Source: Planctomycetota bacterium (GTDB lineage Bacteria > Planctomycetota > UBA1135 > GCA-002686595). Taken from it: a stretch of 64,000 nt of DNA. Within the stretch, counting starts at the first letter, position 1, and each line of letters begins with the position of its first letter. The notes beneath the pieces were generated by a model. The model was not told where the DNA came from. It did not search any database and was given only the letters and a program-made list of their open reading frames with translations. The position numbers and the translations under genes were made by a program. Positions 45,137-52,891 of this stretch are shown here, piece after piece. The stretch is from assembly GCA_020853575.1 (NCBI GenBank), contig JADYYP010000021.1:1-64000 (forward strand). The letters are read 5' to 3'.

Positions 45137-45499
45137 TCAGTAGCTGATGCAGGGCGAGCCGCCGGAAAGGAACTCGACCAACTTCGCGCCGCCGACGATG
45201 GCCGCGCCGGGAATCAGCTTGGTCTCGTCGAGCTTGCGCTTCTTGAAGCACGGCGAGCACACGTAGATCTGGCCACCGCCCTTGACGAAGTCGCCCATCA
45301 GCTCGCGCAGCGGCTTGAAGCCCTCTTCGTGGATCGTGTCGCCGTAACCTTGCTCGGCGAGCCTGACGCCCTCGATGCTCAGGAACACCAGCGCCTCCTT
45401 GTCGCTCGCCACCGCCGCGTTGGCCACGACGAAGGCCACGGTCGCCTTGTCGGTGTCGTTCTTGCCGCAGGTCAAGCTCACGCAGAATCGTCCAGCCAT
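45137..45499 (-). CDS. DsrE/DsrF-like sulfur-relay protein
   Basis: 120 aa; the ATG at 45499 has an AGGAG site 8 nt upstream. It has a Rossmann-like DsrE fold: VSLTCGKNDTDKATVAFVVA, ALVFLSIEGVRLAEQGY, GGGQIYVCSPCFKKRKL. Cys81 and Cys84 (CSPC) sit in the loop that carries persulfide sulfur in this family. The gap to the TusA-MetE fusion is 25 nt, so the two are probably co-transcribed and may exchange sulfur. Confidence 0.85.
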   Translation of the reverse strand: MAGRFCVSLTCGKNDTDKATVAFVVANAAVASDKEALVFLSIEGVRLAEQGYGDTIHEEGFKPLRELMGDFVKGGGQIYVCSPCFKKRKLDETKLIPGAAIVGGAKLVEFLSGGSPCISY

Positions 45500-45818
45500 G
45501 TTCGTCTCCTCGTTCCGAAGTTCGTGGGTCAATGCGGTAGCCGGGCACGAGTCCTCGGGTTCCGTGCGCGGAATGCGACGCGCGAGCGAGGCGCACAGCG
45601 CGCGTCTCGTGCGCGCACCGGGAGAGGCGGAGCGGATCGTCGTCGCCCGCGGTGGCGGCGTCAGGCGATCACGGACCCGACCGGTCCCGAGCCACGCGCG
45701 AGTCGCTGCTCGCCGCGTCGCGTGTCCGGCATTCAGCCGAACGGGACCTTCTGGATCGCCCAAGACACCATGGCCTGAAGCTACGGCGCACGCCTCGAAG
45801 CGTCAAACGCGCGCACGC
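45500..45818. other. 319-bp intergenic region in the sulfur cluster
   Basis: Between the DsrE start and the TusA-like stop. I see no supported gene: open frames lack ribosome sites and have random Arg/Ala-rich content. It should hold the promoter of the DsrE/TusA-MetE transcript, but no -35/-10 pair stands out. Confidence 0.4.
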
Positions 45819-46379
45819 TCAATCGCTGCGGCGCCGCAGCAGGAAACGCGGTGGTCGAGCGTCGACGAGCTCGTGTCCGGTCATGCGGCACCAGGCCGGC
45901 AGGTCCTCGGGAGCCCCAGGGTCGCGCGCGATCAGCTCGAGGATCTCGCCAGCCCCGAGCGCGCGCATGCGCAAGCGCAGGTCGAGGACGAGCTCGCCGC
46001 AGCCGAGCTCGCCGGCGTCCCAGGTCTCGTGGGGGAGCTCCGCGCGCAATGTCCCGGCGCGAGCCGGCGGGCCGCCAGCCGGGACTTCGCGCAAAGCGCA
46101 GCGCGGTTCGAGCTCGTCGGCGTGTTTCCACGCAAAGCGGTAGCACGCTCGGCGCTCGAAATGACCGCGCAGGTGCGCGCGCAGCGTGCCGAGATCGGAG
46201 GCGCCGGTCTCGCTCGCCGCGCAGCGGCTGCACAGCGGCTCACGCCGGAACCCGAGCGCGGTGGCGAACAGCAACTCGTGCGCGCACAGCTCCAGGGAAC
46301 AGCGCGCGCATCTCACGCCGAGGTGCGCGTCGATCCAATCCACGAGCTCTCGGCCGCGCCGTTCGTCGTGCTGGTCCAT
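45819..46379 (-). CDS. zinc-ribbon/TusA-like protein
   Basis: 186 aa from the ATG at 46379. The N-terminal half holds CxxC pairs: Cys24/Cys27 (CARC) and Cys50/Cys53 (CSRC), a probable zinc ribbon. The C-terminal ~70 residues are TusA-like: ELGCGELVLDLRLRMRALGA with Cys127, then LPAWCRMTGHELVDA with Cys163. The LPAWCRMTG block is identical to that in the TusA-MetE fusion at 43594-45111. The canonical CPxP motif is absent; the cysteine is followed by Gly. It is likely a sulfur carrier or a partner of the downstream DsrE/MetE-type proteins. Confidence 0.75.
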   Translation of the reverse strand: MDQHDERRGRELVDWIDAHLGVRCARCSLELCAHELLFATALGFRREPLCSRCAASETGASDLGTLRAHLRGHFERRACYRFAWKHADELEPRCALREVPAGGPPARAGTLRAELPHETWDAGELGCGELVLDLRLRMRALGAGEILELIARDPGAPEDLPAWCRMTGHELVDARPPRFLLRRRSD

Positions 46380-46415
46380 GTTGGGCGGCGTTTGTACCCG
46401 AACTCGCGCTCGAGA

Positions 46416-46432
46416 GCGCTCGCCGCGAGCGC
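46416..46432 (-). terminator. small hairpin after the porin gene
   Basis: GCGCTCG-CCG-CGAGCGC, a perfect 7-bp stem with a 3-nt loop, 52 nt past the porin stop at 46485 and before the TusA-like start at 46379. No T-run. Confidence 0.3.
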
Positions 46433-46484
46433 GCCGGTGTGGAGAACGCTTGTCCGCCGCACCGGTCGCGCGCGCCTCAGACGG

Positions 46485-47711
46485 TCAGAAGAACATCGTC
46501 AACTGCGCGTAGAACACCTCGCGGTCTTCCTCGTCGCGGCCGTAGCCGACCCATCCGTGGACACCATTGCGCAGCTTGGTGCCGGCCATGAGGTCGACCT
46601 CGTTGTTGTGGTCGCCGTTGGCGTCGAAGTTGACGTAGGTCAGCTCGAGGTCGAGGGCTTCCACCGGCTGCAGCGAGATCCCGGCCTGATAGGTGGTCAA
46701 GTCGCTGCGCCACGCGCCGCCGAAGCGGTGCAGCAGACCGGCGGTGTTGAAGTCGGCCGGGTTGACGTGCATCGCGCCGTCGGCATCGGTGTAGGTCAAC
46801 GAGAGCGACTCGAGCACGTTGCGCGTCAGGGAACGGAAGTCCTTCGAGAGCACCACGCGGTAGGCATTGTTCGAACGGTCGGTGGCACCCATCTCGCGTT
46901 GCGCGGCCTCTGCGCTCCAATTCAGGAACGCCGCGCCTTCACCGCTCTTGCCGATCGAGCCTCCGGCGGTGACGCCGTACCACTCGTCGTCGTTGTCGAC
47001 GTTGCCTTCGTCGGTGCCGATCATCACGTAGGGCTCGAGCGCGCGCACGAACTGGTTGTGCAAGTCGATGCGACCCGTGCCGCCGTAGAAGCGCGCACCG
47101 GTGGCCTGCGCGGTCTGCGTGCCGTCGTTGTCGAACGTGAACAGCTCGAGCGCGTTCTCACCCCAAGCGCGCGACAGCCACAAGCCCGTTCCAGCCGCCG
47201 GATACTGCAGGAAGTCGCACGAGCCGTAGATCAGGCCCGAGGCGAGCGTAAAGGTGCTGCGACCGACGCGCATCGTCTCGCCCGCGCCGAACACGTCGCG
47301 CGTGAGCAGGTACGCTTGACCGATGCCGTTGTAGGTCTCGCCCGGCTGCGCGTCCGAGTAGCCGTCGCCGCCGGCCCAAGTCTCCGAGGAGTTGAACTGC
47401 ACGAACGCGTTGGCGTTCTCGTTCAGCTGGTAGTCCATGTTCACGCGCGCGCGGTGCGTGATCTGGTCGCCGGTGGCGTACGGCGCGGTGGCGGGAGCAT
47501 GGGCCACGCGTGTGCGTACCCGCAGATCGCCGGTGATCTTGAGGCGCTCGGAACGCAGGTGCAGGTCCTCGCCCAGGTTGCCGACCTCGGTCGCCGGCGG
47601 AGCGAAGCTGAAGCACTGCGGGCTCGTGTTCTGGTAGCCGCACTGCGCGCTCGCGGCGCGCGTCAAGGCGAGTGCGGCGAACACGACGACGAGGCGATGA
47701 CGATGCTGCAT
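46485..47711 (-). CDS. outer-membrane beta-barrel porin (alginate-export-like)
   Basis: 408 aa from the ATG at 47711; signal peptide VVVFAALALTRAASAQ. After a short Cys-bearing N-terminus come alternating beta strands typical of the Alginate_exp porin fold: LKITGDLRVRTRVAHAP, RARVNMDYQLNENANAFVQF, RVGRSTFTLASGLIYGSCDF, LELTYVNFDANGD. It ends in Phe (YAQLTMFF), as barrels handed to the BAM machinery do. It probably forms a channel for a small anionic solute or sugar; specificity is not readable. No transport partner is adjacent. Confidence 0.85.
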   Translation of the reverse strand: MQHRHRLVVVFAALALTRAASAQCGYQNTSPQCFSFAPPATEVGNLGEDLHLRSERLKITGDLRVRTRVAHAPATAPYATGDQITHRARVNMDYQLNENANAFVQFNSSETWAGGDGYSDAQPGETYNGIGQAYLLTRDVFGAGETMRVGRSTFTLASGLIYGSCDFLQYPAAGTGLWLSRAWGENALELFTFDNDGTQTAQATGARFYGGTGRIDLHNQFVRALEPYVMIGTDEGNVDNDDEWYGVTAGGSIGKSGEGAAFLNWSAEAAQREMGATDRSNNAYRVVLSKDFRSLTRNVLESLSLTYTDADGAMHVNPADFNTAGLLHRFGGAWRSDLTTYQAGISLQPVEALDLELTYVNFDANGDHNNEVDLMAGTKLRNGVHGWVGYGRDEEDREVFYAQLTMFF

Positions 47712-48131
47712 GGTTCGGTTGGGTCCTAGCTGGTTGAGCGGACCCATCCGATCCTGGCGGCGAGCGTGCTGCCCCTCTTGTCGTCGGCTCGTGTTGCCTC
47801 AGGCGAGGCGTGCACGCAATGGAAGCAGCGACCGCTCTTCCGGCGACACAGGGCAGTGCCCGTGGGTCCGCGGGAAGAGCATTCAGGTGTAGGGTCGGCG
47901 GCCGAGACGTGCTTTCAAGGCGAGCGCAGCATCACGGCGTGCTGCGGATTGCGCAAGCCGTCTTCACGCGCACGGCGTCGCCCGAATCGGCCTCGACCTC
48001 CCTCGGCCGTGCTCCGTATGGAGTCGCGGGGACGCGTTCCCCAGGATCGCGGCTCGTCGCACGGCAGCTCCAGCGCGCCGATGGAGGTCGCGCGCCAGCG
48101 ACGTGCATTCGTGTCGAATTCGGAGACTAAC
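47712..48131. other. 420-bp divergent intergenic region
   Basis: It separates the porin start (47711, minus) from the lipoprotein start (48132, plus). No gene is supported; frames through it lack ribosome sites and have Arg/Ser-rich random content. It is expected to hold both promoters, but I cannot place them with confidence. Confidence 0.45.
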
Positions 48132-48749
48132 ATGTTTCAGCACTTCATCTCGTCGTTCCGCTTCCCGCGCTCCACGCTCGCCATCGCACTGGTGTGGGTC
48201 GTCGCGCAGTTGCTCACCGCGTGCCACGCGCCCGCGTCGCATTCGGCGTTCGTCGAGAATCCGGCCGGCGCGAGCTTGGTCTACACGCGCACCGGGATGT
48301 TCGCCAACGCCGATCGCAGCGGCGTGTGGCAGATCAAGAGCGCGAACTACATCCACGGGGCGAAGGTGCTCCCTGCAGGAACCGCACTCACCTTGCACAC
48401 CGTGGGCGACGGCGTGCTGCACCTCACGGACTCGACCGGCGCTCGCCTGCAAGCGCGTTACGAGACGAAGCACACCATGACGAGCTTCGATGCCTGGCGC
48501 GAGCGGCAGTTCAGCGCCACTCCGGTGACGCTCCCGAGCACGCTGACCGAGCAAGAGCAGCGCTGTGTGCGCGAGGCACGGGCCGAGATCGGCATTTCGC
48601 GCGAGGCGTTGTTCCTGGCGATCGGCTACCCGGCGGCCTCGCTCTCGCCCGATCCGCTGGCGCGAACGCTCCTGTACGCGACCGACACCTGGGGCAAGAA
48701 GCGCATTTCGTTCGACGACACCGGCAAGGTCTCCGAGATCCTCGATTGA
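48132..48749 (+). CDS. lipoprotein of unknown function
   Basis: 205 aa; the ATG at 48132 has GGAG upstream. The signal peptide ends in lipobox LLTAC (Cys31). The mature part begins with an SH3-like beta stretch (GASLVYTRTGMFANADRSGV), then YIHGAKVLPAGTALTLHTVG, and closes with a small domain (REALFLAIGYPAASLSPDPL, WGKKRISFDDTGKVSEILD) that resembles the end of outer-membrane assembly-type lipoproteins of the SmpA/BamE kind. That resemblance is weak. Function unknown. Confidence 0.7.
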   Translation: MFQHFISSFRFPRSTLAIALVWVVAQLLTACHAPASHSAFVENPAGASLVYTRTGMFANADRSGVWQIKSANYIHGAKVLPAGTALTLHTVGDGVLHLTDSTGARLQARYETKHTMTSFDAWRERQFSATPVTLPSTLTEQEQRCVREARAEIGISREALFLAIGYPAASLSPDPLARTLLYATDTWGKKRISFDDTGKVSEILD

Positions 48750-49072
48750 GCCAGGCGTTCCGCGAAGCTGCGCGCCGCGCACAGCATCGCCGAGGTCCGC
48801 GAATTCGACCTGCGGCGCTCACTGTCGACGCCTGCAGCTCTACAGCCAGCGCCACCTGAACGTACCCTTCAACAAGGGGTGTTCGGAGAAGGCGTGCGGG
48901 GCCGGACAGGGGTCCCTTTTCGGAGCGCCGCCAGCCCGTGTCGATGCGCAGGGACGGTCGCGCTCGTTTCACTGGCTCCCCGGGCGGGATGCCACGGGGT
49001 TGAATCCCGTCGCCCCCTACAAGTTGCGGGAAGGCACTTGCCGATATGTCCGATGGGACATATGTTGCAGTG
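48750..49072. other. 323-bp intergenic region before the toxin-antitoxin pair
   Basis: No gene is supported. It contains a T-arm-like stem-loop at 48994-49010 (ACGGG-GTTGAAT-CCCGT) followed by CGCCCCCTACA, which looks like a tRNA 3' end, but the rest of a cloverleaf is missing. The toxin promoter and palindrome lie at its right end. Confidence 0.4.
49038..49066 (+). promoter_or_regulatory. putative promoter with operator palindrome for the HigBA-type pair
   Basis: TTGCCG (49038-49043), a 17-bp spacer and TATGTT (49061-49066) resemble -35/-10 boxes. A perfect inverted repeat ATATGTCC-GATG-GGACATAT (49044-49063) fills the spacer, where an autoregulating antitoxin would bind. Transcription would start near 49073, almost on the toxin's GTG codon. 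Confidence 0.55.
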
Positions 49073-49408
49073 GTGAGCCCGACCGACAAGCCGCTCGTGT
49101 GGCTGCACGGCGAAGTCAAGACGCCGCCGATGACACAGGACGCGCGCGTGGAAGCGGGCTACCTGCTGCGCCGCCTGCAGCAGGGCCACACCCTTTCCAT
49201 GCCTCGCTCCCGCCCCATGCCTTCGATCGGTAAACACGTGCACGAGCTGCGCATCACGGACGCGGATGCGGAATGGCGCGTCGTCTATCGCCTCGACGCC
49301 GACGCGATCGTCGTGCTCGAGGTGTTCAGGAAGCAGACCCGGGCCACACCGCCGGCCGTGATCCGTGCCTGCCAAGTCCGGCTCAGGGCGTACGACGCCA
49401 TCAACTAG
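49073..49408 (+). CDS. HigB/RelE-type toxin (phage Gp49-like family)
   Basis: 111 aa from GTG 49073. An in-frame ATG at 49046 lies inside the operator palindrome and adds nine residues of non-family sequence, so the GTG is preferred. Family wording: KPLVWLHGEVKTPP, EAGYLLRRLQQGHTLSMPRS, KHVHELRITD, WRVVYRLDADAIVVLEVF. This matches RelE/ParE-superfamily HigB-like toxins that cut mRNA on ribosomes. The antitoxin gene follows after 9 nt, with the toxin first as in higBA operons. Confidence 0.85.
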   Translation: MSPTDKPLVWLHGEVKTPPMTQDARVEAGYLLRRLQQGHTLSMPRSRPMPSIGKHVHELRITDADAEWRVVYRLDADAIVVLEVFRKQTRATPPAVIRACQVRLRAYDAIN

Positions 49409-49417
49409 GAGAGCACC

Positions 49418-49747
49418 ATGAAGCAGTCCAAGATCGACCGACTCCGCGCCGCCGGCTGGAAGGTCGGAACGCCGCGCGAGTTGCTCGCGCTGTCGGACGA
49501 GGAGAGCAACCTGATCGAGGTCAAGCTCGCGATTGCGGAGCTGATCTACGCGCGGCGCAGGCGTGCGCGCCTGACCCAGAACGAGCTCGCCGAGCGCATC
49601 GGGTCGAGCCAGTCCCGCGTCGCGAAGATGGAGTCGGGCAGCGCGTCGGTCTCGCTGGAACTGATGCTTCGCGCGGCGTTCGGGCTGGGCGTGTCGATCC
49701 CTGAACTCGGCAAGGCACTCACGGTCACGAGCAGACACGCGGGATAG
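49418..49747 (+). CDS. HigA-type antitoxin with XRE helix-turn-helix
   Basis: 109 aa; AGGAG lies 7 nt before the ATG at 49418. Residues ~45-100 form a Cro/XRE helix-turn-helix (RARLTQNELAERIGSSQSRV, AKMESGSASVSLELMLRAAF). It should neutralise the toxin encoded just upstream and repress the shared promoter by binding the ATATGTCC...GGACATAT palindrome. The pair is a self-contained module, often horizontally acquired, though base composition here is like its neighbours. Confidence 0.9.
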   Translation: MKQSKIDRLRAAGWKVGTPRELLALSDEESNLIEVKLAIAELIYARRRRARLTQNELAERIGSSQSRVAKMESGSASVSLELMLRAAFGLGVSIPELGKALTVTSRHAG

Positions 49748-49939
49748 CGCGGCGGGGAGTCGAGGCCCATCGGCGAGCAGCGTTTCGTGGCCTTGGATCC
49801 ACGAGCAGGTAGCCAAGGTCTCGATGCGCCGGCGATCGATGCTGGGCTGGAAGCTCCAGTCGAAGTCCGCCAGCGTTTGTCCCGGCCGGGGGCGCAGGTC
49901 GGGCGTGCGCCGCGATCGCGTAGGCTCTGCGCACGAAAC

Positions 49940-51058
49940 ATGAAGCTCACTCGCGAGGTGTGTGCGGCGCTGTTGTCCGTCGTGGCGTGTCTTTCGGGCT
50001 GTTTGGCGTCGCCGCCAGCCGAGTCGCGGCCCGCGGGCACGTTGTTGATCGTCGGCGGCGGTCTCGACGACGACACGCGGCCGATCTACGAGCGTCTGGT
50101 CGAGTTGGCGAGCGCGCGCGGCCCGGCGCGCATCGTGATCGCGACGGCGGCGACGGGACCGCAGGAGGAAGAGGCGCTCGACAAGACCGAAGCGCTGCGC
50201 GTGTGGGCTCCGGGAGCGAACGTGAGCGTGATCCGCCGCGAGACCTCGACCGAGGAGAGTGTCGCGGCCATCGACGGCGCGACCGCGATGCTCTTCACCG
50301 GGGGTGATCAGAAGCGCATCACCGAGCGCTATCGAGCGGGCGACGGCGACTCGCCCGAATGGCTCGCGATGCAGCGCCTGCTCGCGCGCGGCGGCGTCAT
50401 CGCGGGTTGCAGCGCGGGTGACGCGATGATGGGACAGGAGATGTTGCTGGGCGGAAGCAGCGCGGCGGCCCTCGGCTTACCGCGCGCTCCGGAAACGGGC
50501 GAGGAGCCGCCGGAGCTCGGCCCGCAGCTCGGACCGGGCATGAGGTTCTTGCCATGGGCGATCACCGACTCGCACTTCTTCGAGCGCGATCGAGTCGGTC
50601 GGCTGGTCGCGGCGCTCGAGCGCAGCGGCGTGCGCTTGGGGCTCGGTGTCGGAGAGGACGGCTGCGTCGAGGTCGACCTGGCAACCGGCGAAGTGCGCGG
50701 CATCGGGATCAGCGAGAGCCTGCTCGTCGATGTCGCGCATCTCGAGCGCGATGGAGCCGCGTTGCGCGGAGCGCTCGCGCGCGTGATCGCCCGCGGCGAC
50801 CGCGTGTCCTTGCGCGAGCGACTGGCCGCTCGACCGCGACGTCCCCAGGCTCCGGCGGGAACGCCGCGCGAGATTCCGATCGTCGAACCCGGCCAGAACC
50901 GCCAACTCGCTTCGTGGCGCCTGTTCCGCTGTGCCACGCAACCCGACGCGCCTCCGCAACGCCTGGCGCTCGGCACGTGGCAAGTGATCGCCTGGCCCGC
51001 GGGCGAGGGCGACGTCGCCTTCGACCTCGAGCCGTGCTCCAAGGCCGAAACACGCTGA
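49940..51058 (+). CDS. cyanophycinase-like (peptidase S51) lipoprotein
   Basis: 372 aa from the ATG at 49940; lipobox LSGC (Cys21). It shows the S51 layout: LLIVGGGLDDDTRPIYERLV, RIVIATAATG, AMLFTGGDQKRITERYR, nucleophile Ser158 in GVIAGCSAGDAMM, and catalytic His212 in ITDSHFFERDRVGRLV. Cyanophycinases hydrolyse the storage peptide cyanophycin (multi-L-arginyl-poly-aspartate), and exported forms use it as a nutrient. The last ~90 residues (after KDTR-like REIPIVEPGQN) are an extra segment of unknown role. The envelope location suggests feeding on external polymer. Confidence 0.87.
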   Translation: MKLTREVCAALLSVVACLSGCLASPPAESRPAGTLLIVGGGLDDDTRPIYERLVELASARGPARIVIATAATGPQEEEALDKTEALRVWAPGANVSVIRRETSTEESVAAIDGATAMLFTGGDQKRITERYRAGDGDSPEWLAMQRLLARGGVIAGCSAGDAMMGQEMLLGGSSAAALGLPRAPETGEEPPELGPQLGPGMRFLPWAITDSHFFERDRVGRLVAALERSGVRLGLGVGEDGCVEVDLATGEVRGIGISESLLVDVAHLERDGAALRGALARVIARGDRVSLRERLAARPRRPQAPAGTPREIPIVEPGQNRQLASWRLFRCATQPDAPPQRLALGTWQVIAWPAGEGDVAFDLEPCSKAETR

Positions 51059-51212
51059 GCGCGTGGTTCGTACGCACAGCGCAGGATGTGCGGCGTGTTC
51101 TGTAGAGAACGTTAGGCGGAGTCCGCGGTGACGCGGCGGCGAGCCGCGGTAGGAAGGTGCATTCAAGCGCTCGCGGCGAGCGCGTCGAAAAGCGGCATTG
51201 GAGGAGTTGGCG

Positions 51213-52874
51213 ATGGCAGGTCGCCAGGGAGCATTGCGAATGACCGCCTGGAGGAGCGGACGAACGCGCGTGTGGGCGCTCGTCCTGAGTTGCGTCGTCG
51301 GGGCCTGTTCAGGAGGCGCTGGAGGTGACGACGGTTTGACGCCGGGTCCCGATCCGCCCGAGAGCCTGCAGCAGTCCGCGCGCTTCTTGACGCAGGCGAC
51401 GTTCGGGCCGACGAGCGAGGAGATCGAGCGTCTGGCGGTCATCGGCTACACGGCGTGGTTCGATGCCGAACTCGCCCGCGCGCCTTCGCTCCAACGTCCG
51501 AATCTGCAGCAGATCGAGGGCGACATCTACCAGAGTCACCGCGTCAACCGCTGGTGGCGCATCGCGCTCCAGGGTCAAGACCAACTGCGCCAACGCATGG
51601 CCTTCGCACTCTCGGAGATCTTCGTCGTCTCCGACGCCTCGGGCGCGCTCTCCAACGAGCCGCTGCAACTGGCCGAGTTCTACGACGTGCTGGCGCGCAA
51701 CGCGCTCGGCGATTTCCGCGAGCTGCTGGAGCAGGTCACGCTCAGCCCGGCGATGGGCCTGTACCTGAGCATGCTGCGCAATCGCAAGGCGGACGCGGCG
51801 TACAACATCCGGCCCGACGAGAACTACGCGCGCGAAGTGATGCAGCTCTTCACCGTCGGCCTGGTGATGCTCGATCCCGACGGCCAGCCCACTGACGATG
51901 GTTCCGGCGGCACGCTCCCGACCTATGGGCAAGACCAAGTCGAGGCCTTGGCGCGAGTGTTCACCGGCTGGAACTTCGCGGACGCGCAGTACTGGGATTG
52001 GACCCCGCACCCCAGCTTCCGGCCGATGGAGCCCTGGGAGGACTACCACGACACCGATGCCAAGGTGCTGATCGGCGGCCAGGTGATCCCTCCCGGCGGC
52101 ACCGCGCGCGCGGATCTCGAGCAGGCGCTCGACGTGCTCGCCGCGCATCCCAACGTCGCGCCCTTCATCGCCAAGCAACTGATCCAACGCCTGGTGACGA
52201 GCAATCCGACGCCGGCGTACGTGGCGCGCGTGGCGAGCGTGTTCGACGACAATGGCTCCGGCAAGCGCGGTGACCTGTTCGCCGTCGCGCGGGCGATCTT
52301 GATGGACGACGAGGCACGCCACGGACACCAGACCCTGCCGAACACGTTCGGCAAGGTGCGCGAGCCACTGTTGCGCCAATCCGCGCTGTGGCGCGCATTC
52401 CACGCGCGCTCGGCCGACGGGCGCGTGTTCGACGCCTGGCCCGAGCAGGACCTCGGACAGGCTCCGCAGCGCAGCCCGAGCGTGTTCAACTTCTTCTCGC
52501 CCACGCACTCGCCGCCGGGCGTCGCGGCCAATGCCGGCCTGGTCGCTCCCGAGCTGCAGATCGCGACCGACACGCTGGTGACGTCGACGGCCAATCGCAT
52601 GTGGTGGTTGACCCTCGGCGGTTGGCAAGGTGCGCCTTGGGCCGACGAGGAGCAGACGCTGCTGCAGCTGGGGTTCGAGCGCTCGATCGCCGACGATTCC
52701 GCGGCGCTGCTGGACCATCTCGACCTGTTGCTGATGTCCGGCGGGATGTCGAGCGAGATGCGCGCGGCGATCCAGTCGGTGGTCGACGCCTACGACCCGT
52801 CGCAGCGCGTGGAGCGCGTCGTCGACGCGCTCTACCTGATCGTCACGTCGCCGGAATTCTGCGTGCAGAAGTGA
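51213..52874 (+). CDS. DUF1800-family lipoprotein
   Basis: 553 aa. The ATG at 51213 has GGAGGAG 6 nt upstream. Lipobox VVGACSGG follows the signal. Family wording: ARFLTQATFGPTSEEIERLA, YIAWFD-like YTAWFDAELARAP, LRQRMAFALSEIFVVSD, DENYAREVMQLFTVGL, VEALARVFTGWNF, and the C-terminal YLIVTSPEFCVQK. DUF1800 proteins pair with DUF1501 proteins throughout planctomycetes and others; their function is unknown, and export with links to extracellular polymer use has been proposed. The DUF1501 partner follows after 17 nt. Confidence 0.92.
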   Translation: MAGRQGALRMTAWRSGRTRVWALVLSCVVGACSGGAGGDDGLTPGPDPPESLQQSARFLTQATFGPTSEEIERLAVIGYTAWFDAELARAPSLQRPNLQQIEGDIYQSHRVNRWWRIALQGQDQLRQRMAFALSEIFVVSDASGALSNEPLQLAEFYDVLARNALGDFRELLEQVTLSPAMGLYLSMLRNRKADAAYNIRPDENYAREVMQLFTVGLVMLDPDGQPTDDGSGGTLPTYGQDQVEALARVFTGWNFADAQYWDWTPHPSFRPMEPWEDYHDTDAKVLIGGQVIPPGGTARADLEQALDVLAAHPNVAPFIAKQLIQRLVTSNPTPAYVARVASVFDDNGSGKRGDLFAVARAILMDDEARHGHQTLPNTFGKVREPLLRQSALWRAFHARSADGRVFDAWPEQDLGQAPQRSPSVFNFFSPTHSPPGVAANAGLVAPELQIATDTLVTSTANRMWWLTLGGWQGAPWADEEQTLLQLGFERSIADDSAALLDHLDLLLMSGGMSSEMRAAIQSVVDAYDPSQRVERVVDALYLIVTSPEFCVQK

Positions 52875-52891
52875 AGCGGGGGACCCAAGTC

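Noticed and set aside
45652-46143. Plus-strand open frame through the sulfur-cluster gap.
   Set aside because: Ser/Arg-rich random content, antisense to the TusA-like gene for much of its length, and no ribosome site.
48940-49022. Possible tRNA or tmRNA gene.
   Set aside because: Only a T-arm-like hairpin and acceptor-like 3' strand exist; no matching 5' acceptor strand, anticodon arm or D-arm is found upstream.
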